From a virus: a DNA stretch of 25,744 bases. Positions 14,705 through 21,088 of this stretch are shown here, one piece after another (position 1 is the first letter of the stretch; each line of letters starts with the position of its first letter). The notes below the pieces were generated by a model. The model was not told the origin of the DNA. It worked only from the letters and a program-made list of their open reading frames with translations, and did no database searches. Position numbers and translations under genes: made by a program. The DNA is taken from IMG/VR virus record IMGVR_UViG_3300025102_000249, positions 1 to 25,744 of that record; one strand, given 5' to 3'.

Positions 14705-14844
14705 TTCGACAATTCCTTTCTGACTATTTCGTTTACGAATTCCATTGCGTGTTCGTAGTTCAGGCAATGCACTTCGACTGTGTGGTTTATAGTGACCCAC
14801 CATTGGGTCTTGTTTCTCCGGTGTTCGATGGTAATGCTGATCAT
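14701..14844 (-). CDS. Hypothetical small protein (47 aa)
   Basis: A short frame beginning MISITIEHRRNKTQWWVTINH and ending EFVNEIVRKELSK, an apparent two-strand-plus-helix unit. It overlaps by ATGA both with the upstream gene's stop (14843-14841) and with the endolysin start (14704), and GGAG lies 8 bases before its ATG. The exact tiling makes it a convincing coupled gene although no family is recognised. Confidence 0.65.
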   Translation of the reverse strand: MISITIEHRRNKTQWWVTINHTVEVHCLNYEHAMEFVNEIVRKELSK

Positions 14845-15077
14845 TGCATGATCTCCGTCTCAACGTATTGTTCAAGCTGGGCGAGCACCTTCTGCTTGTT
14901 ACCCTTGAACCCGAACTCCTCTTTCACGATTGAGTAGACAGACCTGCCTCTCCGTTTCATCCCTTGGATTTCCATACTCAAAGCTGCCTTGAGGGCAAGC
15001 ACTCTGAATGCGTTGATGGCTTCCGGTGTCTTCAGCACTATCAGCCCGTCTTCGTTTGTTTTGTTTTCGTTACTCAC
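14841..15077 (-). CDS. Conserved-looking phage protein (78 aa)
   Basis: A 78-residue helical protein: LKTPEAINAFRVLALKAALSMEIQGMKRRGRSVYSIVKEEFGFKGNKQKVLAQLEQYV. The AFRxLALKxALxxEIxGMKRRGxS pattern resembles a small protein family common in marine phages, with function unknown to me. It starts at GTG 15077 with AAGG 6 bases upstream, about 12 bases after the likely transcription start of the consensus promoter at 15097-15124. It is the first gene of a small operon with the 47-residue protein and the endolysin. Confidence 0.65.
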   Translation of the reverse strand: MSNENKTNEDGLIVLKTPEAINAFRVLALKAALSMEIQGMKRRGRSVYSIVKEEFGFKGNKQKVLAQLEQYVETEIMQ

Positions 15078-15096
15078 AACTTACCTTTCTCGCTCT

Positions 15097-15124
15097 ATTA
15101 TACAGACCTGTACCAGTCTGTCAA
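15097..15124 (-). promoter_or_regulatory. Consensus sigma70 promoter with overlapping operator
   Basis: On the - strand a perfect TTGACA (15124-15119) and perfect TATAAT (15102-15097) are separated by 16 bases. The spacer is almost filled by an imperfect palindrome, CAGACCTGTACCAGTCTG (15103-15120, 7 of 9 positions symmetric), a good operator candidate. A further 10-base palindrome CCTGATCAGG lies just upstream (15137-15146). It drives the 78-residue gene, the 47-residue gene and the endolysin. Confidence 0.75.
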
Positions 15125-15179
15125 CATTAAAATGTGCCTGATCAGGTACACGCCTACTCTTTAGGCTTCCGATCTCTTT

Positions 15180-15195
15180 TCATCTGTACAGTACT
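15180..15195. repeat. Half-degenerate palindrome copy
   Basis: The right 12 bases, CTGTACAGTACT, are intact and the first 4 bases have decayed. The TAG stop of the SprT gene overlaps its right arm. Confidence 0.6.
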
Positions 15196-15772
15196 AGGCC
15201 GCGCACACTAACGCGCCGCCACATTTCCCGCAGCCATACAGGGACTGCCCTCGCAATACTTTGTTATGACGCCTCTGTGAAAACTCCGTTTCATATCCGC
15301 AGCCGTCACACTTATAGGGGTAATAGTTCCCACGCCTTGCTGCCTTGGTATCGTATGTATGGCAGCGCGTCACATCCTCAACGCCTAGATCGCGCATGAT
15401 ATTGCGCCAGCCTTTGCCGTGCGCCTGTCGATACTCTGCCTCGCCATTGAATAGCCCATACTGTACAGCGTGGGCGAATTCATGCGGCACAGTACGCGCA
15501 AGGAATTGCTCTGTGTTCGTTGGCGTGTTCATGATCGCCTCATTAAACCTCACCTTTTCCACCTCATAATCCCCACCGATTCGCACAGAGTGCATCATTC
15601 CGGCAGTCCTCCCGCGCAAGTTGAATTCCACTTTGAACCGTGGCAACCCTTCCCCGTACAGGCTCACCGTCCGCTTGTGTAGCTCTTCAATTCTTGCCAT
15701 TACCTTTGAACGGTTGCCGGATTTAGGGCGAAGCCCTGCCAACATTTGGCCCATCAAATCATCGTTAAGCAT
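15194..15772 (-). CDS. SprT-like zinc metalloprotease
   Basis: A 192-residue protein with HEFAH (97-101, the HExxH zinc site), a further histidine in AHGKGW (118) as third ligand, and a C-terminal zinc ribbon: KCDGCG (C155, C158) and YGCGKCGG (C181, C184). This is the SprT/SPRTN architecture, implicated in cellular life in DNA-protein crosslink cleavage; phage members are known but their targets are not. ATG 15772 has GGAGG at 6 bases and overlaps the preceding gene. Its TAG stop (15196-15194) uses the right arm of a decayed palindrome copy. Confidence 0.85.
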   Translation of the reverse strand: MLNDDLMGQMLAGLRPKSGNRSKVMARIEELHKRTVSLYGEGLPRFKVEFNLRGRTAGMMHSVRIGGDYEVEKVRFNEAIMNTPTNTEQFLARTVPHEFAHAVQYGLFNGEAEYRQAHGKGWRNIMRDLGVEDVTRCHTYDTKAARRGNYYPYKCDGCGYETEFSQRRHNKVLRGQSLYGCGKCGGALVCAA

Positions 15773-16058
15773 TGGACACCTCCGATGGGTCAAGGTCGAT
15801 TTGTTGCGGTTCTTTGGTCTTTGTTTTCTTGGTGATCAAGCAACGCTTGACGCAAACCCCGTCAAGGTAGAAACGGAATTCCCTGTCGCCGTTGTCAAGC
15901 TGGCGGTGTGTGGTGCGATGCTCAACAAAGACGTGCGAATTTTGTGCGCTAGTTCCCACGCGCACCGTGGTTGCCGCCTCTTTTTGTGCGCCGTATGATT
16001 TGCTGCCCTTGTAAGTACAAGCGGTAATGTCCATCCAAATTGGTTTTGAGTATGCCAT
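15765..16058 (-). CDS. Hypothetical protein (97 aa)
   Basis: Unrecognised. A beta-rich small protein: KPIWMDITACTYKGSKSYGAQKEAATTVRVGT, then NSHVFVEHRTTHRQLDNGDREFRFYLDGVCVKRC. A CGGAGAT ribosome site lies close before ATG 16058, the same site type as the gene starting at 17466. The palindrome at 16085-16100 is 26 bases upstream. Its end overlaps the SprT gene, suggesting a joint transcript. Confidence 0.6.
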   Translation of the reverse strand: MAYSKPIWMDITACTYKGSKSYGAQKEAATTVRVGTSAQNSHVFVEHRTTHRQLDNGDREFRFYLDGVCVKRCLITKKTKTKEPQQIDLDPSEVSNA

Positions 16059-16084
16059 TTTAATATCTCCGTTTTTTGTTTGTT

Positions 16085-16100
16085 AGTACTGTTCAGTACT
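16085..16100. repeat. Dispersed palindrome (NN=TT)
   Basis: A perfect copy 26 bases upstream of ATG 16058, abutting a GC-rich hairpin. Confidence 0.95.
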
Positions 16101-16122
16101 GGCGGGGGCAATGCCCCCGCCA
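16100..16122. repeat. GC-rich hairpin next to the palindrome
   Basis: A perfect inverted repeat TGGCGGGGGCA/TGCCCCCGCCA around one central base, lying between the stop of the 235-residue gene and the palindrome at 16085-16100 (shared T16100). It is related in sequence style to the twin hairpins at 16894 and 17928. No U-run follows on either strand. Confidence 0.7.
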
Positions 16123-16138
16123 GCTTTGGGTTTGGTGT

Positions 16139-16846
16139 TTAGTTTTGCGCGGTTGCTTTCTTGCCCTTGCGGTTGCCGGATCGGGAGCTTGCGCCCTTGG
16201 TGGTCGCCGTCTTGGCGTCTTTGTTGATGCTTTCCAGATCGTCACTGTCCAGCTTGGCTTTTTGTTCGCGTGTCTTGGCTTGCTCTGTAAGAGCGCGTGA
16301 GTAGGCAAGGCTTGCTTTTGCTACGGCTTTGAATATCAAAGCCGCGGCGGCATCGGGGCAGTCGGGGAAAGGCCCAATAGCAAGCAGTTCTTTCTCAAGG
16401 TATGGAGCAAACCCTGCTTGTCCTGCTTCGATTGCTTGATCAAGGCACATGAAGCCCTCACCCTCGATGCCCTGTATCGCCTTGCCTGATCCAGTCTTGG
16501 CGGTGTTTGTTTGTCCGCCTTTGTTCTTTTTGTTTGGGTCTGCTTCAAGGTTGTTATTCCTGCGCCATTCACCGATCCAATTTTGAACGGTGTTGATTGA
16601 ATACGCGCTGGATTCCTTGGCGATTTCCTGAATGTGCAAACCCGCCGCAACGTGATTCGCCTTGTGTTTGTCAAGTATGGCGTACAATTCCGGTTTGAAT
16701 TTGAGAGCTTGTTTGCCCCGAATTTCTTGATACTTGGCAACCTCTCCCCCAATCTCCGCCGCGAATTCTTTCACGCTTGCGGTTTGGGTTTTGGTCAATA
16801 CGGTTTGCACCTTTTCGGCTTGCGCCTTTTCGTTAGTTTTTTTCAT
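16139..16846 (-). CDS. Hypothetical protein with a possible helix-turn-helix (235 aa)
   Basis: Unrecognised 235-residue protein. Residues about 72-95 (IQEIAKESSAYSINTVQNWIGEWR) look like a helix-turn-helix. The region 100-125 is a polar linker, 130-200 an Ala-rich helical part, and the last 25 residues are strongly basic (SSRSGNRKGKKATAQN), suggesting nucleic-acid binding. It could be a regulator or nucleoid-type protein, as inference only. A GAGAAAGAC site precedes ATG 16846. It follows the first of the twin 36-base hairpins. Confidence 0.6.
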   Translation of the reverse strand: MKKTNEKAQAEKVQTVLTKTQTASVKEFAAEIGGEVAKYQEIRGKQALKFKPELYAILDKHKANHVAAGLHIQEIAKESSAYSINTVQNWIGEWRRNNNLEADPNKKNKGGQTNTAKTGSGKAIQGIEGEGFMCLDQAIEAGQAGFAPYLEKELLAIGPFPDCPDAAAALIFKAVAKASLAYSRALTEQAKTREQKAKLDSDDLESINKDAKTATTKGASSRSGNRKGKKATAQN

Positions 16847-16893
16847 GTCTTTCTCTTTTGTTTATATGTTTCTTTATGTTCAAGGTTCTCCCC

Positions 16894-16929
16894 TGATTAC
16901 TGCCCCCGCAGCGCGGGGGCAGGGTATCA
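16894..16929. repeat. 36-base intergenic hairpin, copy 1
   Basis: TGATTACTGCCCCCGC-AGC-GCGGGGGCAGGGTATCA: a 10-base-pair GC stem flanked by TGAT/ATCA arms. It differs in one loop base from the copy at 17928-17963. Its TCA end is the TGA stop of the gene at 16927-17466. It lies between two - strand genes and has no U-run, so transcript-processing or partial-attenuation roles fit better than full termination. Confidence 0.85.
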
Positions 16930-17466
16930 ACTGAGATTTGCGCCAGCCTTTTTTAGTGCCAGCTTGGCCCCCTTTGCTACGCCTACGCTAAAGTCTGGCA
17001 TATTTTCCAGCGCATTATCTATCATCCCATCCCAATCCGATAACAGCGTGGACAATTCCCAAACGCAAGACCCTTCCCATTCATAATCCGCGCCCCTAAA
17101 TTCAAACCTTCCTTGCCAACTCATAACGGGGATGTGTTCGCCGCCTTCCTCCCTGCAGGAATGGACTGGTTTGAATTTCCCAATGCGAGACAAAGTCCCG
17201 TCCTTGCGTTTCCTGTATAGGTTGAACCTTTCCTTTGCTTGGCATGAGTAGGTTGAGCTATGGTGATCGTCCTTTGTTAGCCATTCGCCGAGGTATTGCT
17301 TGCCCGATGGGCCTTCCCATACTCCGATGGTTAGTAGCATTTTTACCTTTCCGTATTTTTTCCGTTTGCATATATGCTCCGTTTGCTCCGGTGTTTGGCT
17401 CGGCGGGTACGGTGCCAAGGACGTAAACGTAGCGTTGTCAAATTTTATTTGGTCTGTTCTTTTCAT
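16927..17466 (-). CDS. Hypothetical protein (179 aa)
   Basis: Unrecognised. It starts MKRTDQIKFDNATFTSL with ATG 17466, supported by CGGAGAT 8 bases upstream. The sequence is beta-rich with KVKMLLTIGVWEGPSGKQYLGEWLTKDDHH, three separated cysteines (SCQAKERF, HSCREEGG, GSCVWELS) and a helical C-terminus (FSVGVAKGAKLALKKAG). It starts 19 bases downstream of the 138-residue gene. No enzymatic motif was seen. Confidence 0.6.
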   Translation of the reverse strand: MKRTDQIKFDNATFTSLAPYPPSQTPEQTEHICKRKKYGKVKMLLTIGVWEGPSGKQYLGEWLTKDDHHSSTYSCQAKERFNLYRKRKDGTLSRIGKFKPVHSCREEGGEHIPVMSWQGRFEFRGADYEWEGSCVWELSTLLSDWDGMIDNALENMPDFSVGVAKGAKLALKKAGANLS

Positions 17467-17485
17467 TTTATGATCTCCGTTTTTC

Positions 17486-17902
17486 TTAACCGTTTGCGAT
17501 TTGATAAACCGTCTCAGCCTCTCCGATGGTGTCGCCGACAAACATAAGGCCGGAAAGCGTGGCCGCATTCAGGTTGAAATAATCGTCAAGCCAATAGGCT
17601 GTGAAATTGTCCTCGTGAATTCCCCAAACCTTTTCTGGTTTCTGGGTGTCATAGGTTGGTGTCCAGCCCTCTGTGGTTTGCACTTTGTGCGTGGCGAATA
17701 CTCTGAAAAGAAACTTCTTCAAACCTTCTTCTTCTGTTGGAAGCATCGAGTTGAAACCGTCTTGCCAAATCAACTCATAATCCCGATTCAGGAAGTAAGA
17801 GAGGCGCGTGTTTCTCCTGTGTTTTACCAAGACATAGGGCGTGTTTTTGCGTACGTCTTTGGAGTCCTTTGTCCATTGCCGTTTGAATGTGCTTTTGTTC
17901 AT
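17486..17902 (-). CDS. Hypothetical protein (138 aa)
   Basis: Unrecognised. It has a basic N-terminus (MNKSTFKRQWTKDSKDVRKN) and an aromatic-rich middle (TPYVLVKHRRNTRLSYFLNRDYELIWQDGF), then WGIHEDNFTAYWLDDYFNLNAATL. No clear Shine-Dalgarno is present; the context AAAAACACGATGAA is identical to that of the gene starting at 18156, suggesting a duplicated leader or a special initiation context. Confidence 0.55.
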   Translation of the reverse strand: MNKSTFKRQWTKDSKDVRKNTPYVLVKHRRNTRLSYFLNRDYELIWQDGFNSMLPTEEEGLKKFLFRVFATHKVQTTEGWTPTYDTQKPEKVWGIHEDNFTAYWLDDYFNLNAATLSGLMFVGDTIGEAETVYQIANG

Positions 17903-17927
17903 CGTGTTTTTGCTATTAGGTTTAAAC

Positions 17928-17963
17928 TGATTACTGCCCCCGCTGCGCGGGGGCAGGGTATCA
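17928..17963. repeat. 36-base intergenic hairpin, copy 2
   Basis: The same sequence as 16894-16929 except T for A in the loop. It lies between the stop of the 61-residue gene (17971) and the start of the 138-residue gene. Confidence 0.85.
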
Positions 17964-17970
17964 GGCCAAA

Positions 17971-18156
17971 CTAGCCACGGCGGAGGTGGGCTGTATTAAG
18001 ACACAGTGTCTTGAATTGTGACCGCTCAAAAAACAGACCTGCAATTTCAATTGTTTCTAGGTTGGGGTTGTTTTTGAACTCATCGCCAAGGTTGATTTTG
18101 GTGCGCTTGGCGGTTTTCTTGCCGTTCTTTTCGGTCAATATTGCTTTGTGTTTCAT
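17971..18156 (-). CDS. Hypothetical small basic protein (61 aa)
   Basis: Unrecognised. MKHKAILTEKNGKKTAKRTKINLGDEF is basic, followed by ETIEIAGLFFERSQFKTLC and an LRRG end. ATG 18156 is the first - strand start downstream of the divergent intergenic region, in the context AAAAACACGATGAA without a usual ribosome site. Upstream are promoter-like boxes and an operator-like inverted repeat, so this is probably the first gene of the leftward transcript. Confidence 0.55.
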   Translation of the reverse strand: MKHKAILTEKNGKKTAKRTKINLGDEFKNNPNLETIEIAGLFFERSQFKTLCLNTAHLRRG

Positions 18157-18198
18157 CGTGTTTTTGTTTCTCTCGCGGTGGCTCCCGCTGTTCCAATA

Positions 18199-18226
18199 AA
18201 GATACCAGAGATGGTGCCAGTGTAAA
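18199..18226 (-). promoter_or_regulatory. Leftward early promoter candidate
   Basis: On the - strand TTTACA (18226-18221) and TATCTT (18204-18199) are 16 bases apart, about 40 bases before ATG 18156. The -35 lies inside the 22-base inverted repeat 18219-18240, suggesting control by a bound protein. Confidence 0.45.
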
Positions 18227-18240
18227 GTTTTATTTACACT
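18219..18240. promoter_or_regulatory. Operator-like inverted repeat
   Basis: AGTGTAAA-GTTTTA-TTTACACT, perfect 8-base arms with a 6-base spacer. It overlaps the candidate -35 of the leftward promoter. Confidence 0.5.
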
Positions 18241-18276
18241 TAAATGAAAGTTTTTTTCGGGGCGGTGAACGTGGGC

Positions 18277-18292
18277 AGTACTGCCCAGTACT
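18277..18292. repeat. Dispersed palindrome (NN=CC)
   Basis: A perfect copy in the divergent intergenic region, partly nested with a second 14-base palindrome GGGCAGTACTGCCC (18273-18286). Confidence 0.95.
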
Positions 18293-18302
18293 GAATGGGG
18301 CC

Positions 18303-18406
18303 GGATTGGTGGCACATAATCTGGCGGCAGGTCTGGCAATCAATCGCGGATTGGGGTCGATAGGATCGGGCCGGATCGGATTTGATGTGGCAGGGGGCAG
18401 GATCGG
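18303..18406 (+). repeat. GGATCGG iterons, cluster 1
   Basis: GGATCGG at 18363, 18373 and 18400, with GGATTGG variants at 18303 and 18348, all in the same orientation. Confidence 0.6.
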
Positions 18407-18588
18407 AAATGGCGGGAGGGGGGAGTTAAAGTCTTATTTACTGCATACATTTAACGGGCCTTGAAGGGGTGCTGTAGGCATCGGGCATGCCCATAAGGTG
18501 GTATATCATTCCGGCGGAGAAAAGCTCTCACAGGGGCATTTAGAGGCCACAAGATATAGGGGTATATTCCGCCCACACCACAAGATGC

Positions 18589-18651
18589 AGATCGGGCAGA
18601 ATCGGGGCGGATCGGGGGGCCGGATCGGGGCAGGGGATCGGGCCGGATCGG
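18589..18651 (+). repeat. GGATCGG iterons, cluster 2, G-rich
   Basis: Six units in the same orientation start at 18589 (A first), 18599 (GAATCGG), 18609, 18622, 18635 and 18645, with spacings of 10, 10, 13, 13 and 10 bases. G-runs of 3-6 between them satisfy a quadruplex pattern. Confidence 0.7.
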
Positions 18652-18719
18652 GACGGCTTAACATTACCGCCTTAATCATGATTTCCCCACTCAACTTTAG
18701 GAAGGGCGTTGCCTACCAC

Positions 18720-18738
18720 GGGGGGCGCACCACCCCCC
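18720..18738. repeat. G6/C6 hairpin
   Basis: GGGGGG-CGCACCA-CCCCCC lies 76 bases upstream of the small terminase start. Confidence 0.6.
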
Positions 18739-18775
18739 ATTGGATCGACTCTCCACACACCCCCCCTTTAAAAAC

Positions 18776-18803
18776 TGGACGTGTTTTCAACTTGTGGTAC
18801 ATT
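18776..18803 (+). promoter_or_regulatory. Rightward promoter candidate for the packaging operon
   Basis: TGGACG (18776-18781), a 16-base spacer, then TACATT (18798-18803) preceded by an extended -10 TGG. The transcript would start only about 4 bases before ATG 18815, giving a nearly leaderless message, which agrees with the lack of a ribosome site there. Confidence 0.35.
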
Positions 18804-18814
18804 CTTTGCAACAT

Positions 18815-19195
18815 ATGGCAGAGATTTCGGTTAAGAAGAATTTGACGGGGGAGACGCTTGATATGTTTCTCAACAAACTGAGCCTCGGTATCAGCATTAC
18901 TGGTGCGTGTGGAGCTTGCGGAATTAGCCCTAGTCGGCTTGATAAGCTTAGGAAGGAAAAGCCTAAGTTGAACGCGCAGGTTCTGGCAGCGCAAGCACAG
19001 GCCGAAGAGGCTTTGTGCCGGAAGGTTATGGAAAGCCGCGATGGGAAGCTGGCATTGGCTTTTCTACAGTCGCGGTTCCCGCAATGGAATCAGAAGACAA
19101 CTAAAAGTGACAATCAGTCCGCGCCTAGCACTATCTCGCCTGAGTTGCTATCGCAGTTGTCTTCTATTCCAGAGCGGGTGAAGACTCGCAATTAG
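18815..19195 (+). CDS. terS: Terminase small subunit
   Basis: A 126-residue protein with an N-terminal helix-turn-helix (LDMFLNKLSLGISITGACGACGISPSRLDKLRKEKP, about 15-50), then a helical oligomerisation part (LNAQVLAAQAQAEEALCRKVMESRDGKLALAFLQSRFPQW) and a polar tail. This organisation is typical of small terminases, which bind the packaging site and deliver DNA to the large subunit. It lies directly before the large terminase gene. An upstream TTG in frame is rejected as it lies in the GC-rich intergenic region. Its TAG stop (19193-19195) is built from the palindrome at 19194-19209. Confidence 0.8.
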   Translation: MAEISVKKNLTGETLDMFLNKLSLGISITGACGACGISPSRLDKLRKEKPKLNAQVLAAQAQAEEALCRKVMESRDGKLALAFLQSRFPQWNQKTTKSDNQSAPSTISPELLSQLSSIPERVKTRN

Positions 19196-19209
19196 TACTG
19201 TGCAGTACT
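19194..19209. repeat. Dispersed palindrome (NN=TG)
   Basis: A perfect copy between the small and large terminase genes, forming the TAG stop of the former. Confidence 0.95.
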
Positions 19210-19250
19210 GAGAGTGACACAGAGAGGACAGAGGAGAACAGAAGAGGTGT

Positions 19251-20846
19251 ATGCCTGCGAAGAAACCAAAGAAGCTTAAAAAGCTTATAGTGCAGCCACC
19301 ACTGAAAAGGAGTGGCCCAGCACCTAAGAAGGGCAAGTATGGGATTCTGCTTCCCAAGAAGACTATCAAGCCAGTTCCAGCACCGTCCTTAGTATTGTCT
19401 TCATCTGAGAAAAAGTCTCAGAGAGCATTGGAAAGGATTGCTAGGGATAGGGATGCTTTGGAGGAGGCGAGCAAGCTTGAGAACTTTCCAGAGAACTTTT
19501 TGGGGTTAGATACTTATCCGTGGCAAAAGAAGGTTTTGGAGTCTTTGAACGATAAGGAGTGTCAGGTTGCGCTAAAGGCGGCGAACGGGTCAGGCAAGAC
19601 GAGTGTGGTAGCTGCGAGTGCGATTCTCTGGCATATGGTTCGATTCCCAGAAAGCTTAGTTGTAACGACTGCGGGTGTCTGGCGTCAGGTTGAGGGCCAG
19701 CTTTGGCCGACCTTGAAGAAGTATGTAGGGGGATTGGGGAGAGGATGGAGAGCGACGAGCAACGAGCTTGAGTACCAGAACGGGAGTAGGGCGATTGGGT
19801 TTAGTACGAATGATGCTGGCAAGTTTGAGGGCTGGCACAGGCAGGGGCCGACAGAGAACCTGTTAATGATCGTGGATGAGGCAAAGACTGTCCCTGATCC
19901 CATCTTCACAGCCATTGCTCGCTGCCAACCTTCGCGGCTCCTTGTGATGAGCAGTCCCGGAGCCGCTGCGGGAGCTTTCTACGAATCGTTTACAAAGAAG
20001 CGCAAATTCTGGGACTGTCATACTGTTACCGCATTTGACTGCCCTCATCTTACAAAAGATTGGATTGATACCCAGATTGAGATGTATGGGGAGAATAGTC
20101 CTTTGGTTCGCTCGATGATCTATGGGGAGTTTGTGGATGATAGTGGGGAAGGATTGGTTCTTAACCTTAAAAGCCTAGAGGAGTGTTTGCAGAATCCGCC
20201 GGAGCTAAAGATGGGCATGAAGGTTGCTTTCATTGACTTTGCAGCCGGAGGGGACGAGTGTGTTTTCGCGTACAGGAATGGGAACAAGGTGATGGAGATG
20301 GTGACGTGGCGTGAAAGAAACACGAACACGACCATTGGTAAAATCATAAACCTAGTTAAGAAGCACAACCTTACGCAAGACGAGATATACGCTGATGAAG
20401 GCGGTATGGGTTTACCGCTGTGTGATGCGCTGATGGATGCGGGTTACGACATACATCGTGTTAATTTTGGTTCTAGGCCATTTGATGAGCGGTACTCTAA
20501 CCGGAGTGCCGAGATGTGGCACACTGCTGCGAGGATAATTGAAAAGAGGGAAATACTGTTACCGGATGACCAGACGCTTCATCAGCAGATGGTCACTCGC
20601 AGGTCGGAGGTTAGCCGGACTGGCAAGCTGGGTCTGGAGTCGAAGGACAAGATGAAGTCCAGAGGGCTGGACAGCCCAGATAGAGCGGACGCTGTGATGG
20701 GTTGCATAGCGTGTGGTGGTGGGGTTGGGGGAAGCTGGGAGCGGTTCAACTCGATGTCTCGTCCTACATACAAGGAATTGATGGAGGAGGCTGAGTCAAG
20801 TTTTAAACAAGATTGCTTGCCAGAAGGGATGTTTGTGGGTTATTAG
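19251..20846 (+). CDS. terL: Terminase large subunit (ATPase and nuclease)
   Basis: A 531-residue packaging motor. The N-terminal ATPase has Walker A-like ALKAANGSGKTS (107-118), Walker B LLMIVDE (204-210, with the catalytic glutamate) and coupling motif LVMSSPG (231-237). The C-terminal RNase H-like nuclease has D329 in VAFIDFAAGGDE, D382 in EIYADEGG and D477/D480 in SPDRADAV. Length and motif order are normal. The first 40 residues are Lys/Pro-rich. ATG 19251 follows AGAGG; the 55-base gap from the small subunit contains the palindrome. Confidence 0.95.
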   Translation: MPAKKPKKLKKLIVQPPLKRSGPAPKKGKYGILLPKKTIKPVPAPSLVLSSSEKKSQRALERIARDRDALEEASKLENFPENFLGLDTYPWQKKVLESLNDKECQVALKAANGSGKTSVVAASAILWHMVRFPESLVVTTAGVWRQVEGQLWPTLKKYVGGLGRGWRATSNELEYQNGSRAIGFSTNDAGKFEGWHRQGPTENLLMIVDEAKTVPDPIFTAIARCQPSRLLVMSSPGAAAGAFYESFTKKRKFWDCHTVTAFDCPHLTKDWIDTQIEMYGENSPLVRSMIYGEFVDDSGEGLVLNLKSLEECLQNPPELKMGMKVAFIDFAAGGDECVFAYRNGNKVMEMVTWRERNTNTTIGKIINLVKKHNLTQDEIYADEGGMGLPLCDALMDAGYDIHRVNFGSRPFDERYSNRSAEMWHTAARIIEKREILLPDDQTLHQQMVTRRSEVSRTGKLGLESKDKMKSRGLDSPDRADAVMGCIACGGGVGGSWERFNSMSRPTYKELMEEAESSFKQDCLPEGMFVGY

Positions 20847-20860
20847 CGGTCAAGTAAATT

Positions 20861-21088
20861 TTGCATTTACAGCGGTCGGCATTAACGCCAATAAAGTCAA
20901 ACGGCGAGACTTGCTTTATATGCGGCGAGGTGGGGCAAGCAGTTGCTTATGATGTTGTTTGCAAAGGTTGTGTTTGTGAGGACTGCATTAAGTTTGCGGT
21001 TGGAGCGGAAGTTGCAATGATAGCAGCTTGGTCAGGGAAGAGAGTTAGACATCCGAACAACGAGGATTTTAAAGATGGCTTACGGTAA
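20861..21088 (+). CDS. Small zinc-ribbon-like protein (75 aa)
   Basis: A 75-residue protein with CFICGEVGQAVAYDVVCKGCVCEDCIKFA: paired CxxC motifs (CFIC, CKGC, CEDC) that should bind zinc. The C-terminus (GAEVAMIAAWSGKRVRHPNNEDF) is unrecognised. The start is unsure: TTG 20861 is the only candidate before the cysteines and has no ribosome site. It lies between the large terminase and portal genes, and its end overlaps the next microgene. Confidence 0.6.
   Translation: MHLQRSALTPIKSNGETCFICGEVGQAVAYDVVCKGCVCEDCIKFAVGAEVAMIAAWSGKRVRHPNNEDFKDGLR

Larger units (their letters stand above)
18157..18814. other. Divergent intergenic region: candidate origin and/or pac site
   Basis: This 658-base stretch has no convincing gene. 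It holds, left to right, a leftward promoter-like site with an AGTGTAAA-N6-TTTACACT inverted repeat, the dispersed palindrome at 18277, GGATCGG iterons in two clusters (18303-18406 and 18589-18651), runs of G that could form quadruplexes (18604-18642), a perfect GGGCATGCCC (18483-18492), a GGGGGG/CCCCCC hairpin (18720-18738) and a rightward promoter-like site before the small terminase gene. Transcription diverges here. Confidence 0.5.

Noticed and set aside
15457-15472. TACTGTACAG inside the SprT gene as another palindrome copy
   Set aside because: Only the central 10 bases fit; six outer bases differ, within a coding region, so it may be chance.
18498-18845. A 115-codon + strand frame across the intergenic region
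   Set aside because: It reads through the iterons with a Gly/Arg-rich repeat composition and overlaps the small terminase start out of frame.
20861-20863. A better start codon for the zinc-ribbon protein
   Set aside because: No ATG or GTG in frame lies before the first CxxC; TTG 20861 is kept with low certainty.
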